Positions 1 to 11,369 of a stretch of 64,000 bases of DNA are shown here, in pieces; position 1 is the first letter of the stretch, and each line of letters starts with the position of its first letter. The stretch lies in assembly GCF_954871325.1 (NCBI RefSeq), contig NC_088778.1, positions 28,815,120 to 28,879,119 on the forward strand, read 5' to 3'. Position numbers and translations under genes: made by a program. The notes beneath the pieces are model-generated. The model had not been told where the DNA came from. It saw nothing but the letters and a program-made list of their open reading frames with translations, and searched no databases. The stretch comes from Gordionus sp. m RMFG-2023 (lineage: Eukaryota; Nematomorpha; Gordioida; Chordodea; Parachordodidae).

Positions 1-2074
1 TGACGATTTAGAAAATTTAGAAGTCAGTTTTATCGAAACCGCCGAATCGTATAACTTCTGACAGGTTTCATTACTGTCGTTATAATTGAACGATTTAGTA
101 TCAGATTCTGATTCCGGGAAGTCAACCGTCTTAAGCTCGAGCAAAAGGCGCCTGGGGATGGACATTATAACCACGACATCGTCTAGACTCATTTTTGTGA
201 CGTCGACACCGTTCACTTTTAATATCTCATCTCCTACTTTCAAAAGTCCGCTTCGCTCTATACTCGAGCCCTGGGCCATACGCGATATAAAAACGCCATC
301 TAGTCTACGCGTACCTTTGCCTTCTCTTTATAACAAAAATGTTTAAATTATTAATCAATTAATAATCTTGAAAAAAAAAGTTAAATTATTATTATTTTAT
401 TTTTCCCAATTTTATAATAAATAAAATTCTGTCACCAAATAATAAAATATCAAGATAATTTTTTCATCTTATAAAAGTTTCAAAAAATATAGATTCAAGT
501 TAAAAATTGATGTCAATAGAGAAAGTATATAGATTATATTTTTAAAAAAAAATATTTTATATATTAATTAACCTAATGTACAATCCCAACGTTTGCCCAG
601 GTCTCTTAATAATCTCTATGATTTGAATAAAATTTTTTAACGAAGATTTATCGGAAACCAGGCTATTTTGATCGGGTTGAGATGCCAATAAAGGCGATAT
701 GTTGGAATTAGTTTTAATGGAGCCCGATTGGGATAGGGTATCTTTTAACGAGTTTGCGAAATCGCTGTCGCAACTTTCGATACCCTTAAATGAATCAATC
801 CTGCCTGAAGATTCGGAGTTCGATGCTACTGGTGTTATATCAATGCTAGGTGTCTTTACGGAAGAGCTCGAACTTCTCTTTTTCTTGAACAAAATATGGG
901 AAAGGGATAGTTTTTTTTCCGCTGGCAATGGGTTATTATCCTTGGCGTGAGTATCGCGATTTATCCTGGGATTCTGTTTGGATGTGAGGCAAGAGGTAGG
1001 ATTGGTGAAAGAACAGCGCGTAGGCTCAGGTTTAAAATTTTCATTTTTTATGTTAGATAAAGTTGGAGAATACACGCTTTCATTGGTGGTTTTATTTTCC
1101 GAGAGGAGCCTAGTCGGGTTTTGTGTGGCTTGATTAAATGACTTTAAGATATCTACTCTTCGAATACTCATTTCACCGGTTTGATCGACTTTATCTATCA
1201 AATTTTTCACGCTCATATCATCGTCAGCCCTTTGGATCTGTCGGAATATTTGATTCGATATGGAAGAAGGCAAGGCTATGCTAGGAATATTGTTGGGTCT
1301 CAGTCCATCAGACTTAGCGAATGAATCGTTCATCCTGGGAGTGGAATAGATGGAAGACGAAGATGAAATAGTGATCATTCTAGGAACACTCGATTTTGAA
1401 TTCACGGGAAGAAAGGATTTCTCAATACCAACCGTTGATCTGGGTTCCATATCGAAGGAAAAATTACTTTCGTTTATTTTGGCTTCGCGAGAAGCATTTT
1501 GGCAAATAGGATTAAACGAAGAGAATTGTATTAGCGGATAAAGATTATCGCCGTTTGAGCCATTTTGGATATTACAGTTATTTTTATGGTTATGATTTAA
1601 AGCGCCTATGGAATTGACTGCAGAAATTTCGCGGCCAAGGGGATTCGTGGGAAGAATGTCTAGAGATTCTGACGTTCCAGCTAATCCATTGAAATGATCC
1701 TTAATAATATGATGCTTAATATTATTGCGGCTCTGGTTTGTCGTGACGTTGTTTTTAGATGAGTCGGTTCTATGCGATGAGACGAATAAAAATCCGTGGG
1801 TCGATTTCGAACTATTTAAAATGGAGAATAGAGCGGATTTTTTAGGGCATTTGCATTGGTTTCCCTCCTTGACGTGTTTCAACAATTCTGGACTAGTGAA
1901 GGAATGCCGCAAATATTTATCCTCAACGTAGCCTTTACCGTCGTCATTTGAATGAATGTATGAATTTTGGATCGTTTTGTCATGGAGGGGACATTTTTTA
2001 AAATTTTTGACAAACCTTTTTCTTCCCGCTTTCTCGGATGTTTTTTTGCAGTGAAAATTGTGGGCTTCTTCGGC
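1..2074 (-). CDS. syd-1: SYD-1 / RhoGAP100F-like synaptic scaffold, partial (PDZ part, two exons)
   Basis: Two minus-strand exons are visible: about 2074 to 573, then 325 to 1, the second running off the window. The 247-bp intron (572-326) has GT-AG ends and the frame continues across it. The junction rebuilds a PDZ domain: RPGQTLGLYI at the end of exon one, then LDGVFISRM, LKVGDEILKVNGVDVT and SLDDVVVIMSIPRRLLL in exon two. This block is characteristic of invertebrate SYD-1/RhoGAP100F. That family organises presynaptic active zones and carries C2 and RhoGAP-like domains further on, which would lie left of this window. About 485 residues before the PDZ are serine- and asparagine-rich and probably disordered, with a poly-Ser run. 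The first in-frame ATG lies about 210 codons into the open frame, so exon one probably continues from an upstream exon. An AG acceptor next to position 2074 fits this. Identity rests on recall of family motifs; domain calling is solid, the 5' end is uncertain. Confidence 0.85.
326..572 (-). other. SYD-1 intron inside the PDZ coding region
   Basis: Intron with GT at 572-571 and AG at 327-326 on the minus strand, phase 2. It splits the arginine codon directly after TLGLYI, just past the PDZ carboxylate-binding loop. The intron is AT-rich with long A/T runs. Joining 573 to 325 keeps the reading frame and rebuilds the domain. Confidence 0.8.
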
Positions 2075-2431
2075 CTTATTTCCCCCCAAAAAATAACAAA
2101 ATATAAATATAAATATCTGAATATTATTTTTAAAAAAATTTGGGTAAATAAAGGGTGGGGGTTGGGGAAGTATATAAAAATGTTATATAAATTATTTTAA
2201 AAAAAATTTATGTATAGATTGGATGAAAAAGGCTTAAAATATTTATATAATTATATATAATAAAATTTATTTTTTGAATGTGTATTTGGTAATAATAACA
2301 TAATATAATACCAAGATTTTAATAGGCAAAAACTGAAAGAAGAAGAAAAAAAAATCAATAATAAAAATATATTATTATGAAATTGTATAATATTTTTATG
2401 TGTAAAATTAAATACTATACATAGTATATCT

Positions 2432-2520
2432 ATTGCAGGCCATGCCCTAAGCCCAGCCCGGCCCTGATTAAAAAAATCCGGGCCGGGCCTGGTGGTGCAA
2501 ATTGTGACTCTTCAGGTCTC
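2432..2520. repeat. GC-rich short palindromic repeat of the GGCCGGGCC family, degraded
   Basis: A GC-rich island in AT-rich DNA. It has a central inverted pair (CCCGGCCCTGAT ... ATCCGGGCCGGG) and ends in CAGGTCTC, as the better copy at 22679-22919 does. It is probably a shortened hAT-type MITE. No target-site duplication is readable. Confidence 0.5.
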
Positions 2521-2720
2521 TTATACATAATATATGTATATACTTTTTGTTTATTATATACATAAAATTGTTTTTATTTAAGCTTTGATCTACGAAAAAT
2601 CCCTTTAAAAAGGAACATTAAAGTAAATTCAAAAGTTTTCAAAAAAAAAAATTTAAATTATTATTCGATCGTTAAAACTTCATGTTAAGGAAAATCAAAT
2701 TACAGATTTAGATATAATAT

Positions 2721-2948
2721 TCTGCTATGTCCAAAGTCTTTTTTAAAAAATTCTAAGAGTTCATAATTTTCACAAATTTTAAATGAAATGATATGTTAAT
2801 TTTTTTTAAAAATTTATAAAATTTTCTAGAATTATGTTTTGGACATGTTTTTATTTTTATATTTGAAATAAGCTTATTTATTTATTTTCCTTAAAGTTTC
2901 GAAAGTTTGTGAATATATTTGATATTTTGGACACAGTCTACAAAAATA
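2721..2948 (+). repeat. AT-rich interspersed repeat (TTTTGGACATG family), copy 1
   Basis: Shares an ordered block with 6737-6916 and, inverted, with 23388-23530: TTTTCTAGAAT, then TTTTGGACATGTTTTTATT, then an AAAGTTTC..AA segment, then TTTTGGACACAG. Ends are not defined and no transposase signature is seen. Superfamily unknown. Confidence 0.55.
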
Positions 2949-3584
2949 CAAAGAATATTTGATCGTCAAATATTCGATTCTTAAATTAAATTCCTTTTGA
3001 AATATTTTTTTTTTGAAAAATGGATTATTAAAATTTTAAAAGATATGGGAAAAAAATGTTAAAAAAATAAAATAGTTCCGCAAGGAAAATATTAAATTAC
3101 TTAGGGAATAATTTTAAATATTTATGAATAATTTTGAGTATTTATGAATAATTTTGAATATTTATAAAATAATTTTGAATCAATTTTGAATATTTACAAA
3201 TTATTTCGAATAACAACCTAATAATTATAAACTATACCAATAATTTCGGATAATTGAATCGAGTAATAGATAAAAAAAATTATTCGACAGATAAAATATA
3301 CGTATTCGAATTTGTATTCGGTAAACAAATTAGTATTAGGTGTTTAAATAATACATAATATATAGGGGATATAATTTTAAATAAAATAAAATTGAGTCAC
3401 ATTTCTCAAAATTATTGATGTTGGTTTTTTTGAATTTTTGCAGGAGAATTAATTTTATTTTATAAGTCACAAGACTCATGAAAATTAAAATGCATTTTAG
3501 GGAGATGATTGATAGAGCTCTCCTAGCAGATAAGATACGGTCAACCTTAGACGCGTAGGATGTCATTTTGAGGGTAGAATTCCC

Positions 3585-3690
3585 CTGCATTCATAGTTAT
3601 CGCGAATTCGTGTCTAAGTTTTACAAAATATGCTGTATTTTTGTATTCTTAGCAAAGAATTTTGCATATTTAGCCCCTATTTCGAGCTAA
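3585..3690. repeat. Short repeat, TTCATAGTTA..GCGAATTC family, copy 1
   Basis: Contains TTCATAGTTA, GCGAATTC, ACAAAATA, a GTATT step and a GCAAA-rich tail in the same order as copies near 18001-18130 and 50190-50300. Probably a small MITE with inverted GCGAATTC-type ends. Boundaries are approximate. Confidence 0.4.
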
Positions 3691-4159
3691 TAAATTCAGG
3701 ATTAGGCCGGATGGAATGATATTTATTCCAGAGAGTAATGAAATCACCTAAGCCTAAGATTTTACATGCAATGAACCTTTTGCGCCTTCTTTTAACTTCA
3801 ACTCTGTTGTTTGAAAGGAAAATTAAAAATATATCTAATATCCCATTTCCGACACAATCGGTATATTTGGTTCTAAAGCTCACGATTTTTTTTAAAATAA
3901 AAAAGATTAGGCGCAACCAATTTGCATGAATTCAGCTGGAGTAAATGTCATTGGTTATGGTAAGACGCCATTGAAAGATGCATTTCGTTTAAATGCCCTT
4001 TTTACATTTCGTCTAAATGCGTTTTTAATGAAGGATTTACCACTTTTTAAATAAATGTTAATGAATGAATCGTTTGACTAGGTTTAGTATTCATGTCATT
4101 GAATTATATATATGTTAGGGGTAATGTGTTATTTTTTAAATCATATTTTTGAGCGTGTT

Positions 4160-4400
4160 TTTTTAAATTTAAAAATCTGATTTTACTGGAAATATTCGAG
4201 CATATTTAGAATACCTATCTTATGAGTTGTAGCTAATTCCACGGTTAACTCTTAAGTTATTTATAATTTATATTAAAAATCTATGAAAAAAAGAATATAA
4301 ATTATATTAAGTTCTAATAATCTTAGATTTATAAGGTAGGTATTCCAAACATGATGGAATACATTTCCGGGTAAAATCAGATACTTAAATTTTAAAAAAA
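4160..4400. repeat. Palindromic MITE (GGAATACATTTCCGG family), full copy
   Basis: The left arm reads TTTAAA..ATCTGATTTTAC, GGAAAT, GAATACCTA, CTTAT. The right arm returns as its reverse complement with GGTAGGTATTCC, GGAATACATTTCC and TAAAATCAGAT. The arms are about 65 bp each around an AT-rich centre. Partial relatives occur near 6965, 8255, 18305 and 47955. Superfamily not assigned. Confidence 0.6.
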
Positions 4401-4633
4401 TAATTTAATATTGTTAATTATTATTACCAAATGATAAAAAATTCTATCTTAATAAAAATAAAGACATAAACATTATATATATATATATAACTTTTTAAAA
4501 AAAAGACACTAATTTTTTATAAATATGTGGCAAACAAAGGTGACTTAAAAAGGATTATAACTAAGAGAAAATAAATAAATATTTATAAAAAAATAGAAAT
4601 ACGGGTTGGGGTCATCCAAGGGAGGAGTGGAAG

Positions 4634-4852
4634 TAGTCTTGTTACACGGCTTGATTTGAGCCGATTTTTAAAAGCGGCTAACTCATTATTGTACCCGGAA
4701 AAATACTGGCTAAGTCTTGCGATTTCTCTAATAGATGTCCGAACCGCTGTGCCATCTATGAGCAAGATCTTCCGCTTTGCGTAATATTATTCTGGATAAA
4801 ATATTGAGTTTGTCGTTAAAAATGGATCAAATCGAGCCCTTTAACAATATTA
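4634..4852 (+). mobile_element. hAT-type fold-back MITE (TAGTGTTGTTAAACGG family), copy 1
   Basis: 219 bp with long inverted arms ending TAGTCTTG ... AATATTA. It is flanked by AGTGGAAG and AGTGGACG, an 8-bp target duplication with one change. The centre holds GATGTCC, TGCCATCTATGAGCAA and GCGTAATATTATTCTGGA, shared with the other copies. The 8-bp duplication and YARNG-like ends fit the hAT superfamily. It has no coding capacity. Confidence 0.85.
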
Positions 4853-5133
4853 AGTGGACGCTTATAAAAGTTAGATCGGCAGGTGTGGATAAAACCACTC
4901 GTTGGAATCTGGTGTCTACAGCTTTTTTTTTTCGGAGGATTTTGATTAACTGGAAGGCCTCGACCCCAAAGATTTCTAAGGTGTTGGTAACTATGGACAT
5001 GAGAATAATTTTTCATAGGGCAAATTGTGAATAGTTTGGTTTGGCTGAGAAATGAATACAAGTGTAAAGTTCTAGACAATTAAGGAGATCCGAAGTTGAG
5101 GGGTATGTTATAGCCTTTTTGAAAACTTTTTGG

Positions 5134-5241
5134 CAGAGGCCCGCATAAATACCATTTGAACGGCCCGGCCCAGGTATTTTTAAAAAAAATTAAAATACGG
5201 TCCGGCTCGGCCCGGCCCTAAACCCGGGCCTGCAGGCTCTG
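5134..5241. repeat. GC-rich hAT-like MITE, short copy
   Basis: Begins CAGAGGCCCGC and ends CTGCAGGCTCTG, with inner CGGCCCGGCCC and GGCTCGGCCCGGCCC blocks. These match the ends of the 22679-22919 element. At 108 bp it is probably an internal-deletion form. No clean duplication at its flanks. Confidence 0.5.
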
Positions 5242-5943
5242 AGAAGATGATTTTAAAAGAAATAATAATATTTCGAGCCATTGAAAAATCTATTTTTAAG
5301 TTCTTGTAATTTATGAGAGTTTTGTTTGCGATTTCGCCAACTTCCATAGATTTTTATAATAAAAATTATCCAAGTTTTTTATTTATAAAAAATAATAATT
5401 TATCTTTCATTTTGACATAAAAAATTAAATATAAATATGAAAAAACAAAATAGATAAAAATATTTTTATCATGGATAATTTACTAATATTATTGAGATTT
5501 TAAAAAGAAGATATATGTAATAATCAATGTAAATGAATTGTACGACAAATATTTATCTAAAAATAAAATATGAGGATTGGTCGTGCAAAAATGATCATTA
5601 TCTTAGTCCAAATTATTATGTCCATAATGATTAATTTACTCTTTTTTTTTGTTAGAAAGGAAAAAACAATGAAATTAAAACTTGTTGAATTGTGCATAGA
5701 TTTATTAGCAGAGTTTGAAAAAAAAATAAATAATTTATGAATTTTCTATCCTGAAAAAATTTTTCTGCATTGAAAATTCAAGATTTTTTTTTTTAAAAAA
5801 AACTATATTTTGGTATTTATTTTAGGTAAAATTTGATCCAAAAATCTTTGTGCTCTCTTTCTTAGATATGAACAGTGATGGTATCAATTGTAATATTTTT
5901 TTTATAAAATTTGTCAAAAAAAATAAGTTCATAATAAATGGAC

Positions 5944-6149
5944 TAGTGTTGTTAAACGGCTCGATTTTGAGCCTATTTTTAAAAACGGCTAGTTCAACAT
6001 TATAGTCAGGAAAATATTGCCTAAGCGTCGAGATTTTATCCAATAGATGCCCAATCCTATGTGCCATCTATGAGCAAAATCTTTAGGCTTGCGTAATATT
6101 TTTCTGGATAAAATATTGAGTTAGCCGTTTGAGCCGTTTAACAACACTA
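5944..6149 (+). mobile_element. hAT-type fold-back MITE, copy 2
   Basis: 206 bp, ends TAGTGTTGTTAAACGG ... GTTTAACAACACTA, flanked by AAATGGAC and AAATGGAT (7 of 8 identical). The right arm is shortened by about 20 bp next to GAGTTAGCCGTTTGAGCC. Confidence 0.88.
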
Positions 6150-6261
6150 AAATGGATAAGTAAGTATATAAGTTGTTTTTTTTTGCTTTAAATTCATAAT
6201 TGAGAACGTCATCTTTCCATATAGAATTGTCATTATATACAAAGAAAAATTCTGCATTTAA

Positions 6262-6350
6262 AAAAAATAGAATAGCAGATAAGACTAGAGAGCTGAACTG
6301 AGGCATTTTCGAATATGGATTCGACCCCAAGCCTGAGGGGAAAAACTCAA
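6262..6350 (+). repeat. tRNA-derived SINE-like fragment
   Basis: Contains a B-box-like GGATTCGACCCC followed by AAGCCTGAGGGGAAAA. This downstream part matches 20337-20410. The A-box side is poor. Called by similarity between the two copies and the B-box; low certainty. Confidence 0.35.
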
Positions 6351-6736
6351 TTTTGGAATAACATCCAATGAATAATAACACAGGCTTAATAGCAGAGTTG
6401 GTTAGTAGATAGATATAGTTTAGAAGTTAGTCATTTGTAACCAAAAAGTGGGACGGAGGGGGTAAAAATTTATAATATCCCTCTTCTATATTAAAGCTTT
6501 TAAATTTAATTGTAATATATAATTGAAAATTTTTAAGCAAAGGTTAAAAAAAAATGAGAAGATAAAGTATAAAACTTAAAATTATTTTTTAAAAACAGTA
6601 AAAAGTTGGCCCTAACAAAATTTATGGGGGGGGAGGCACCCCAAAGCCTCTACCATTTTAGGAAAATCTTGGATAATGAAAATTGCATAAAATACCTACC
6701 CTGTGAATATCCTCTTTATTAAAAAAATTAGAAAAA

Positions 6737-6916
6737 TTTTAAAACTTTCAGAAGTTGTAAAATTTTAATGAAATCGTGCATCATATTTTGAAAAAAATTT
6801 TCTAGAATAATATTTTGGACATGTTTTTATTTTTTTTTTAAAAAGTCTTATTTTTTTTCTTTTTCGATAAAGTTTCAAAAATAGCGAAAAATTTTTTGAA
6901 ATTTTGGACACAGCCA
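6737..6916 (+). repeat. AT-rich interspersed repeat (TTTTGGACATG family), copy 2
   Basis: Carries TTTTCTAGAAT, TTTTGGACATGTTTTTATT, AAAGTTTC and TTTTGGACACAG in the same order as 2721-2948. Followed at 6965-7030 by a piece resembling one arm of the GGAATACATTTCCGG palindromic family. Confidence 0.55.
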
Positions 6917-7054
6917 TCATATTTGAAAAATCAATTTTAGGAATCACAAGTTTACCTCAGAACGTTCTGTGATACACAGGGTAGGTACTCTATACATGTT
7001 TGCAATATGATTTTTCGGCATAATCGGGTCTTTCAAAAAAAAGGCTAGCTTAAA

Positions 7055-7232
7055 TTCTTTCTTTCCTTCCTTCTTTCCTTCCTTCCTTCCTTCCTTCCTT
7101 CCTTCCTTCCTTCCTTCCTTCCTTCCTTCCTTCCTTCCTTCCTTCCTTCCTTCCTTCCTTCCTTCCTTCCTTCCTTCCTTCCTTCCTTCCTTCCTTCCTT
7201 CCTTCCTTCCTTCCTCTTTTTCTTTCTTTCTT
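7055..7232. repeat. (CCTT)n microsatellite
   Basis: About 140 bp of near-perfect CCTT with CTTT variants at both edges. A pyrimidine tract on the plus strand. Confidence 0.95.
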
Positions 7233-7239
7233 ATCTAAT

Positions 7240-9015
7240 GATTTGTTAAAAACCCAGATTCGCTAAAACTTCTAAGAGTTTTGTATTAACTATGTTCATT
7301 TTCCATTAACCCAAAAAAATTATTTTAAAATAATTAATAGTTTACATACAAATTTGCAAAACCCTTATTAAAAAAAATAATCTTATATTATCTATATTTT
7401 TTACAAATATAAAATTTAATAAAGAAAAAATTTCTTTTTATTTCCTACAAATGAAATGAAAATAGGACAATGGAAAGGAAAAAAATGATTTTCAAAACTA
7501 AACAAAAATTCTCAAATAATGTAGGCCGTTCATTTCAATCTTATTTTTCAATCGATTTGGGACACGTTATGTCATATTAAATTAAGGGGAGGAAATTCAA
7601 TAATTTTGTCGCCGTTATTTTTGCGAAATAATTTATGACAATAAATTTGTCATTTTTATTTTTTTACAAATTTAACTATTCAAAAAAAAAGAGAAGCTTT
7701 TTATAACATGACACAAAAATATAATAATGGAAAATTAATCAATTAATTTAATAAGGTTTTTATTGATTGGATAATTGAGATAAATACTAATAAATATTTA
7801 TATTAAGAAGGAAAAAATTTCCCATTATTATTAACTGCCTATTGAGGGTAGAGTATTCCACTTATATTTATTTTCAGGTAGTTAAACATGTTAATAAGAT
7901 TTATTTTTTTAAAATTAAACAAAGATGTAAATATAATTATAAATTTCCATTTTTTAAAAAACATTATTTTTTGCAACATAAAAGCAAATTCTTAAAATTC
8001 ATGCGCAGAATTTATAGTTAAAAATCAGATAGAAATATCGTCAAAGTCAATTTGTTTTATCGCTTTTGTTTTCTATTTAGTCCTAAATCTTTATAACATT
8101 TATTCAAGAATATTTTAACCTTAAATTATTTACTGAAGGTTATTTTTTAATAATCTAATTTCCCCGCAGAGTAACCCACACTGTGAACTTATATTCATTT
8201 ATATATATTTTTTTATATACAAAATTGATAATACACAAAAATTCTATGGCGAAAATTATCTGAAATTCATTGGGTAGTTTACTCTACATATGTTGGAAAT
8301 ACATTTCAGGCCAAATCAGATATTCCGTATTTAATAATCTCCCTAAATAAATAATATAAAATTGAGAGATTCCGTATCGCGATAGGACATATACATATAT
8401 ACATTCTTCTATAATATTTGTATAGTTTAAATTAAAATTATAAATAGTTTGTTAAAAACATTAATAATATTCGGGTGATTATGACTTCGCTAAATAATAT
8501 ATAAACGAGTTTAGATGACCAATCGATTTTATTAATATTTCTCTTCCTTCCACAAGAACTTGTTCAACTTTTCATCAGAATTTGAAAATAAAAATACATA
8601 TTCAACTTTAATATAAAAAGAAAGACACAATTTATTCAGTGACCATGGCTCGAACTTGGAAGGATTAAGGGGCCAGACCCCATATTCCCCCCCCCCCATT
8701 CATCAACTCCTATTTCCTAGAAAAATTGCGAATTTATTTCTGCCTTTTAAAATGAATTGTAAAATTTATAAAGCATAAATATTACATAATTTATGTTTAT
8801 AATTACCTAATTAAAGTCATTATTATAAATTATTTGTTTTTGGCGAATTAGATAAAACAAAAAAAAAAGGATAACAGAAAGAACATGATCGAAATTCGCG
8901 AAGTTTTTTTTAAAGACTGATGTATCACTTATTAAAATTCGTATTGAAGCGTTAAATTCAAATCAACTGGTGACACGTCAGTTTGGTTTCTCCCTATAAA
9001 TTTTTAAAAAGAAAG
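7240..9015. other. AT-rich intergenic stretch, no gene seen
   Basis: No coding-like frame of any length. It contains a partial palindromic-family arm near 8255-8345 (GGAAATACATTTC, AAATCAGATATTCCG), and an 11-C run at about 8688 after GGGGCCAGACCCCATATT. The latter may be the worn end of another element. Confidence 0.5.
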
Positions 9016-9019
9016 TTTT

Positions 9020-9105
9020 TCAATGGAGTGCCCAGCTGATTTCTATTCACACCATTTTTAAATAAATGCATCTTGTGTCAGAGGTATTATTCTATGGTAT
9101 TGCCC
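9020..9105 (+). repeat. Partial CCTAG-end MITE
   Basis: Matches the right arm of the 24223-24531 element: AATGGAGTGCCCAGCTGATTT, a degraded octamer region, then GAGGTATTATTCTATGGTATTG. It is a 5'-truncated copy. Confidence 0.5.
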
Positions 9106-9109
9106 TGTT

Positions 9110-10395
9110 TCTTGCCTCCAACAATTTTTATTTCAGTTATGACCAAAATATAAATGAATGAATGAAAAAAAAGAACTCTGCCCACTTTTATTCAAATGAT
9201 GTACTATATTTTAACGCAGGTAAAAAATAAAAATAAATATCCTAATTAAAATATTACAAATTTAATACCAATGAATCTTCAAACTTTGAAAATAATATTG
9301 ATTTTAAAAAAAATTTAAAAAAAAATGAAAGAAGTACTAATGTACTCAATGAAAAAATTATTTTTATATTTATCGATTAATAAATAATCAGATATATTTA
9401 TATATAAAAAAATATGTATGGAAATTGTCAATTTATGAAAGTTTTTATAATATCTTCTTTTTTTTTGACAATTATCCCTACCGAGAAATTGGACGTCAAA
9501 AATCTTATTTCTCTTCTTTTGTTAAAAATAACTTGTAATCATTTTAATTGATAAATTTATAATTAGCTGATTAGAATAATAAAAAAAATTATTTCAGGAA
9601 CGAAAAAATGATAGGAGGGTGGGGGGGGGGAAGTGGAAATTAAGCTTTAAATAATAATGGTTAAAATAACATTGTTACAATTTAAATGACTATTGAAAAT
9701 AGTTATCAAATAAGTCAAAGACAATGTTGCAAGCTAACATGGATAAAGGTAAAGTGTCATTTCAATAAGTAACTTATTCCGTTACATTTTTGAAAATGAG
9801 TTATTATAAATATTATTTTTTTCTAAATATTTATTAATAATGGCTTTTCGATTTTTTGAGAAAAACATAATTTTTTTTTCTTCTTTTATAATTATTATTT
9901 TATTTAACATTCCAAACCACGAGACTCAAGATTTAAAGTTAATTATTCTAATAATGAATCATAAGTAAAATAATGTTTATGTGATGTGAATCCAATATAT
10001 CCCCCTTATATTGTGTTTTTTGAATTTATTTTCCTAAAGATTAGATAATGTAAATCGTCATTGTCAATAATAGTTTTTTTTAGACATCGACTTTGAAAGA
10101 AATTTAACTCTCAATTGACCCTATGGATAATTTTGAAACAATCAACTTTACTAATAAGGGAGATCTGCAGTATATTAAGCCAGAAGTTATATCTAGACGT
10201 AACTCCTTCTATTTGTAAAGTATTTAACTCTAAGGTTATGTACTAGCTGGTTCCTTAAAAATAGGAATAATTAATTACACCTTTAAACGTATTTTGGAGG
10301 ATCTAATCGTCTGATGTCAAAATCTATCATCAAAAAAAAGAATCATAAAATACTGTCCATGTAAGCTGATTGGTGACCCATGCATTAAACGCATT
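9110..10395. other. AT-rich intergenic stretch, no gene seen
   Basis: Only short reading frames. There is a G10 run at about 9620 and A/T homopolymer runs. No RNA gene or repeat family was recognised. Confidence 0.5.
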
Positions 10396-10398
10396 TAA

Positions 10399-10531
10399 AA
10401 ATGTACATATATAGGAGAGAGTAGTAGCACCACTTTTAGGTTTGCAGTTCGATTAAATTACAAATAATGAATAAGACAACAAGTCGAGGTGAAATCACAG
10501 ATTGGCGCTACGGCTGACTCCTATGTATGCA
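10399..10531. repeat. Short inverted-repeat element (133 bp)
   Basis: The left end TACATATATAGGAG..GTAGCACCA pairs with the right end TGGCGCTACGGC..CTCCTATGTATG. The imperfect terminal inverted repeats are about 28 bp. A small MITE; target duplication not clear. Confidence 0.5.
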
Positions 10532-11369
10532 TAAAGAACCCCCCAATCTAGTAATATATATACATCATTGACTATAGTATAATATTTTATTTTAACCTTT
10601 CGCGGAGTATTAACCAACAATAGCGGTGTTACTCTTTTTTTTTAAAGTACGTTTGCGGCACAAGGTTAAAAGTCTAAAAATTAAATTCCTATATATTAGC
10701 CAAAATTATCTCGGGATAATATTAAATGTTATAGAACTTTTGACATGCATGACATTATAAACTCCCTTTGCTAATTCAATATTCTATGCGTATATGTAAT
10801 AATAATATTAATTATAAAAAGAAACAAAAATAAATAGATGATATACGAGAGAAAATAATATTTTTTCTTTTATCCGTCATGTAATTATAACGGGAAAGGA
10901 GGGAAAAATAGAAGAAAAATAGCCAAAAAAGTAGGAAACCCGAATCGAATAATAGAATATTAATCATCATATTTATGTGTATAATAAATAAGCCATCATA
11001 AATTGGGATAATTAGGTTTTTAACAAAAATTTATCGGTGTTTTCCTCCCCAAAAAATAAAATAATTAATGACCAATAATTTTTCCTTAAATCCGAAGCGC
11101 CTGAAAATGTCGGCATTCCCATTGATAAATTAGGTTTAAAATTCGAAATATAATAAAATAAAAATTATAGTTAATGTTTCAATTTTTTTTTTATAAGTCG
11201 AGTTATCACTGAGACTGTTAGTTTTTTGGGTTGGCGCGTTTTTAGCTCGATTCGTCAAATATATAAATAAGAGTTAAGTTACTTCAATTTTAGGGTAGAT
11301 ATACAAAAAAAAAACGAAGTCTCGGAAGAAGTCCTAAAACACCCTATGATTGTAAAAAATGGCATCTGG

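Noticed and set aside
699-2200. Several plus-strand frames opposite SYD-1
   Set aside because: Shadows of the SYD-1 exon; no motifs of their own.
3336-3590. Minus-strand frame starting MQGNSTLKMTSYASKVDR
   Set aside because: The first 30 codons look coding-like, but the rest is AT-rich chance sequence, and a short repeat family overlaps its start.
4777-5079. Opposed frames of about 85 residues on both strands
   Set aside because: Half overlaps the MITE at 4634-4852; the rest shows no splice signals or family motif.
7055-7232. Possible CRISPR-like array or telomeric repeat
   Set aside because: It is a simple CCTT microsatellite; there are no spacers and the unit is not telomeric.
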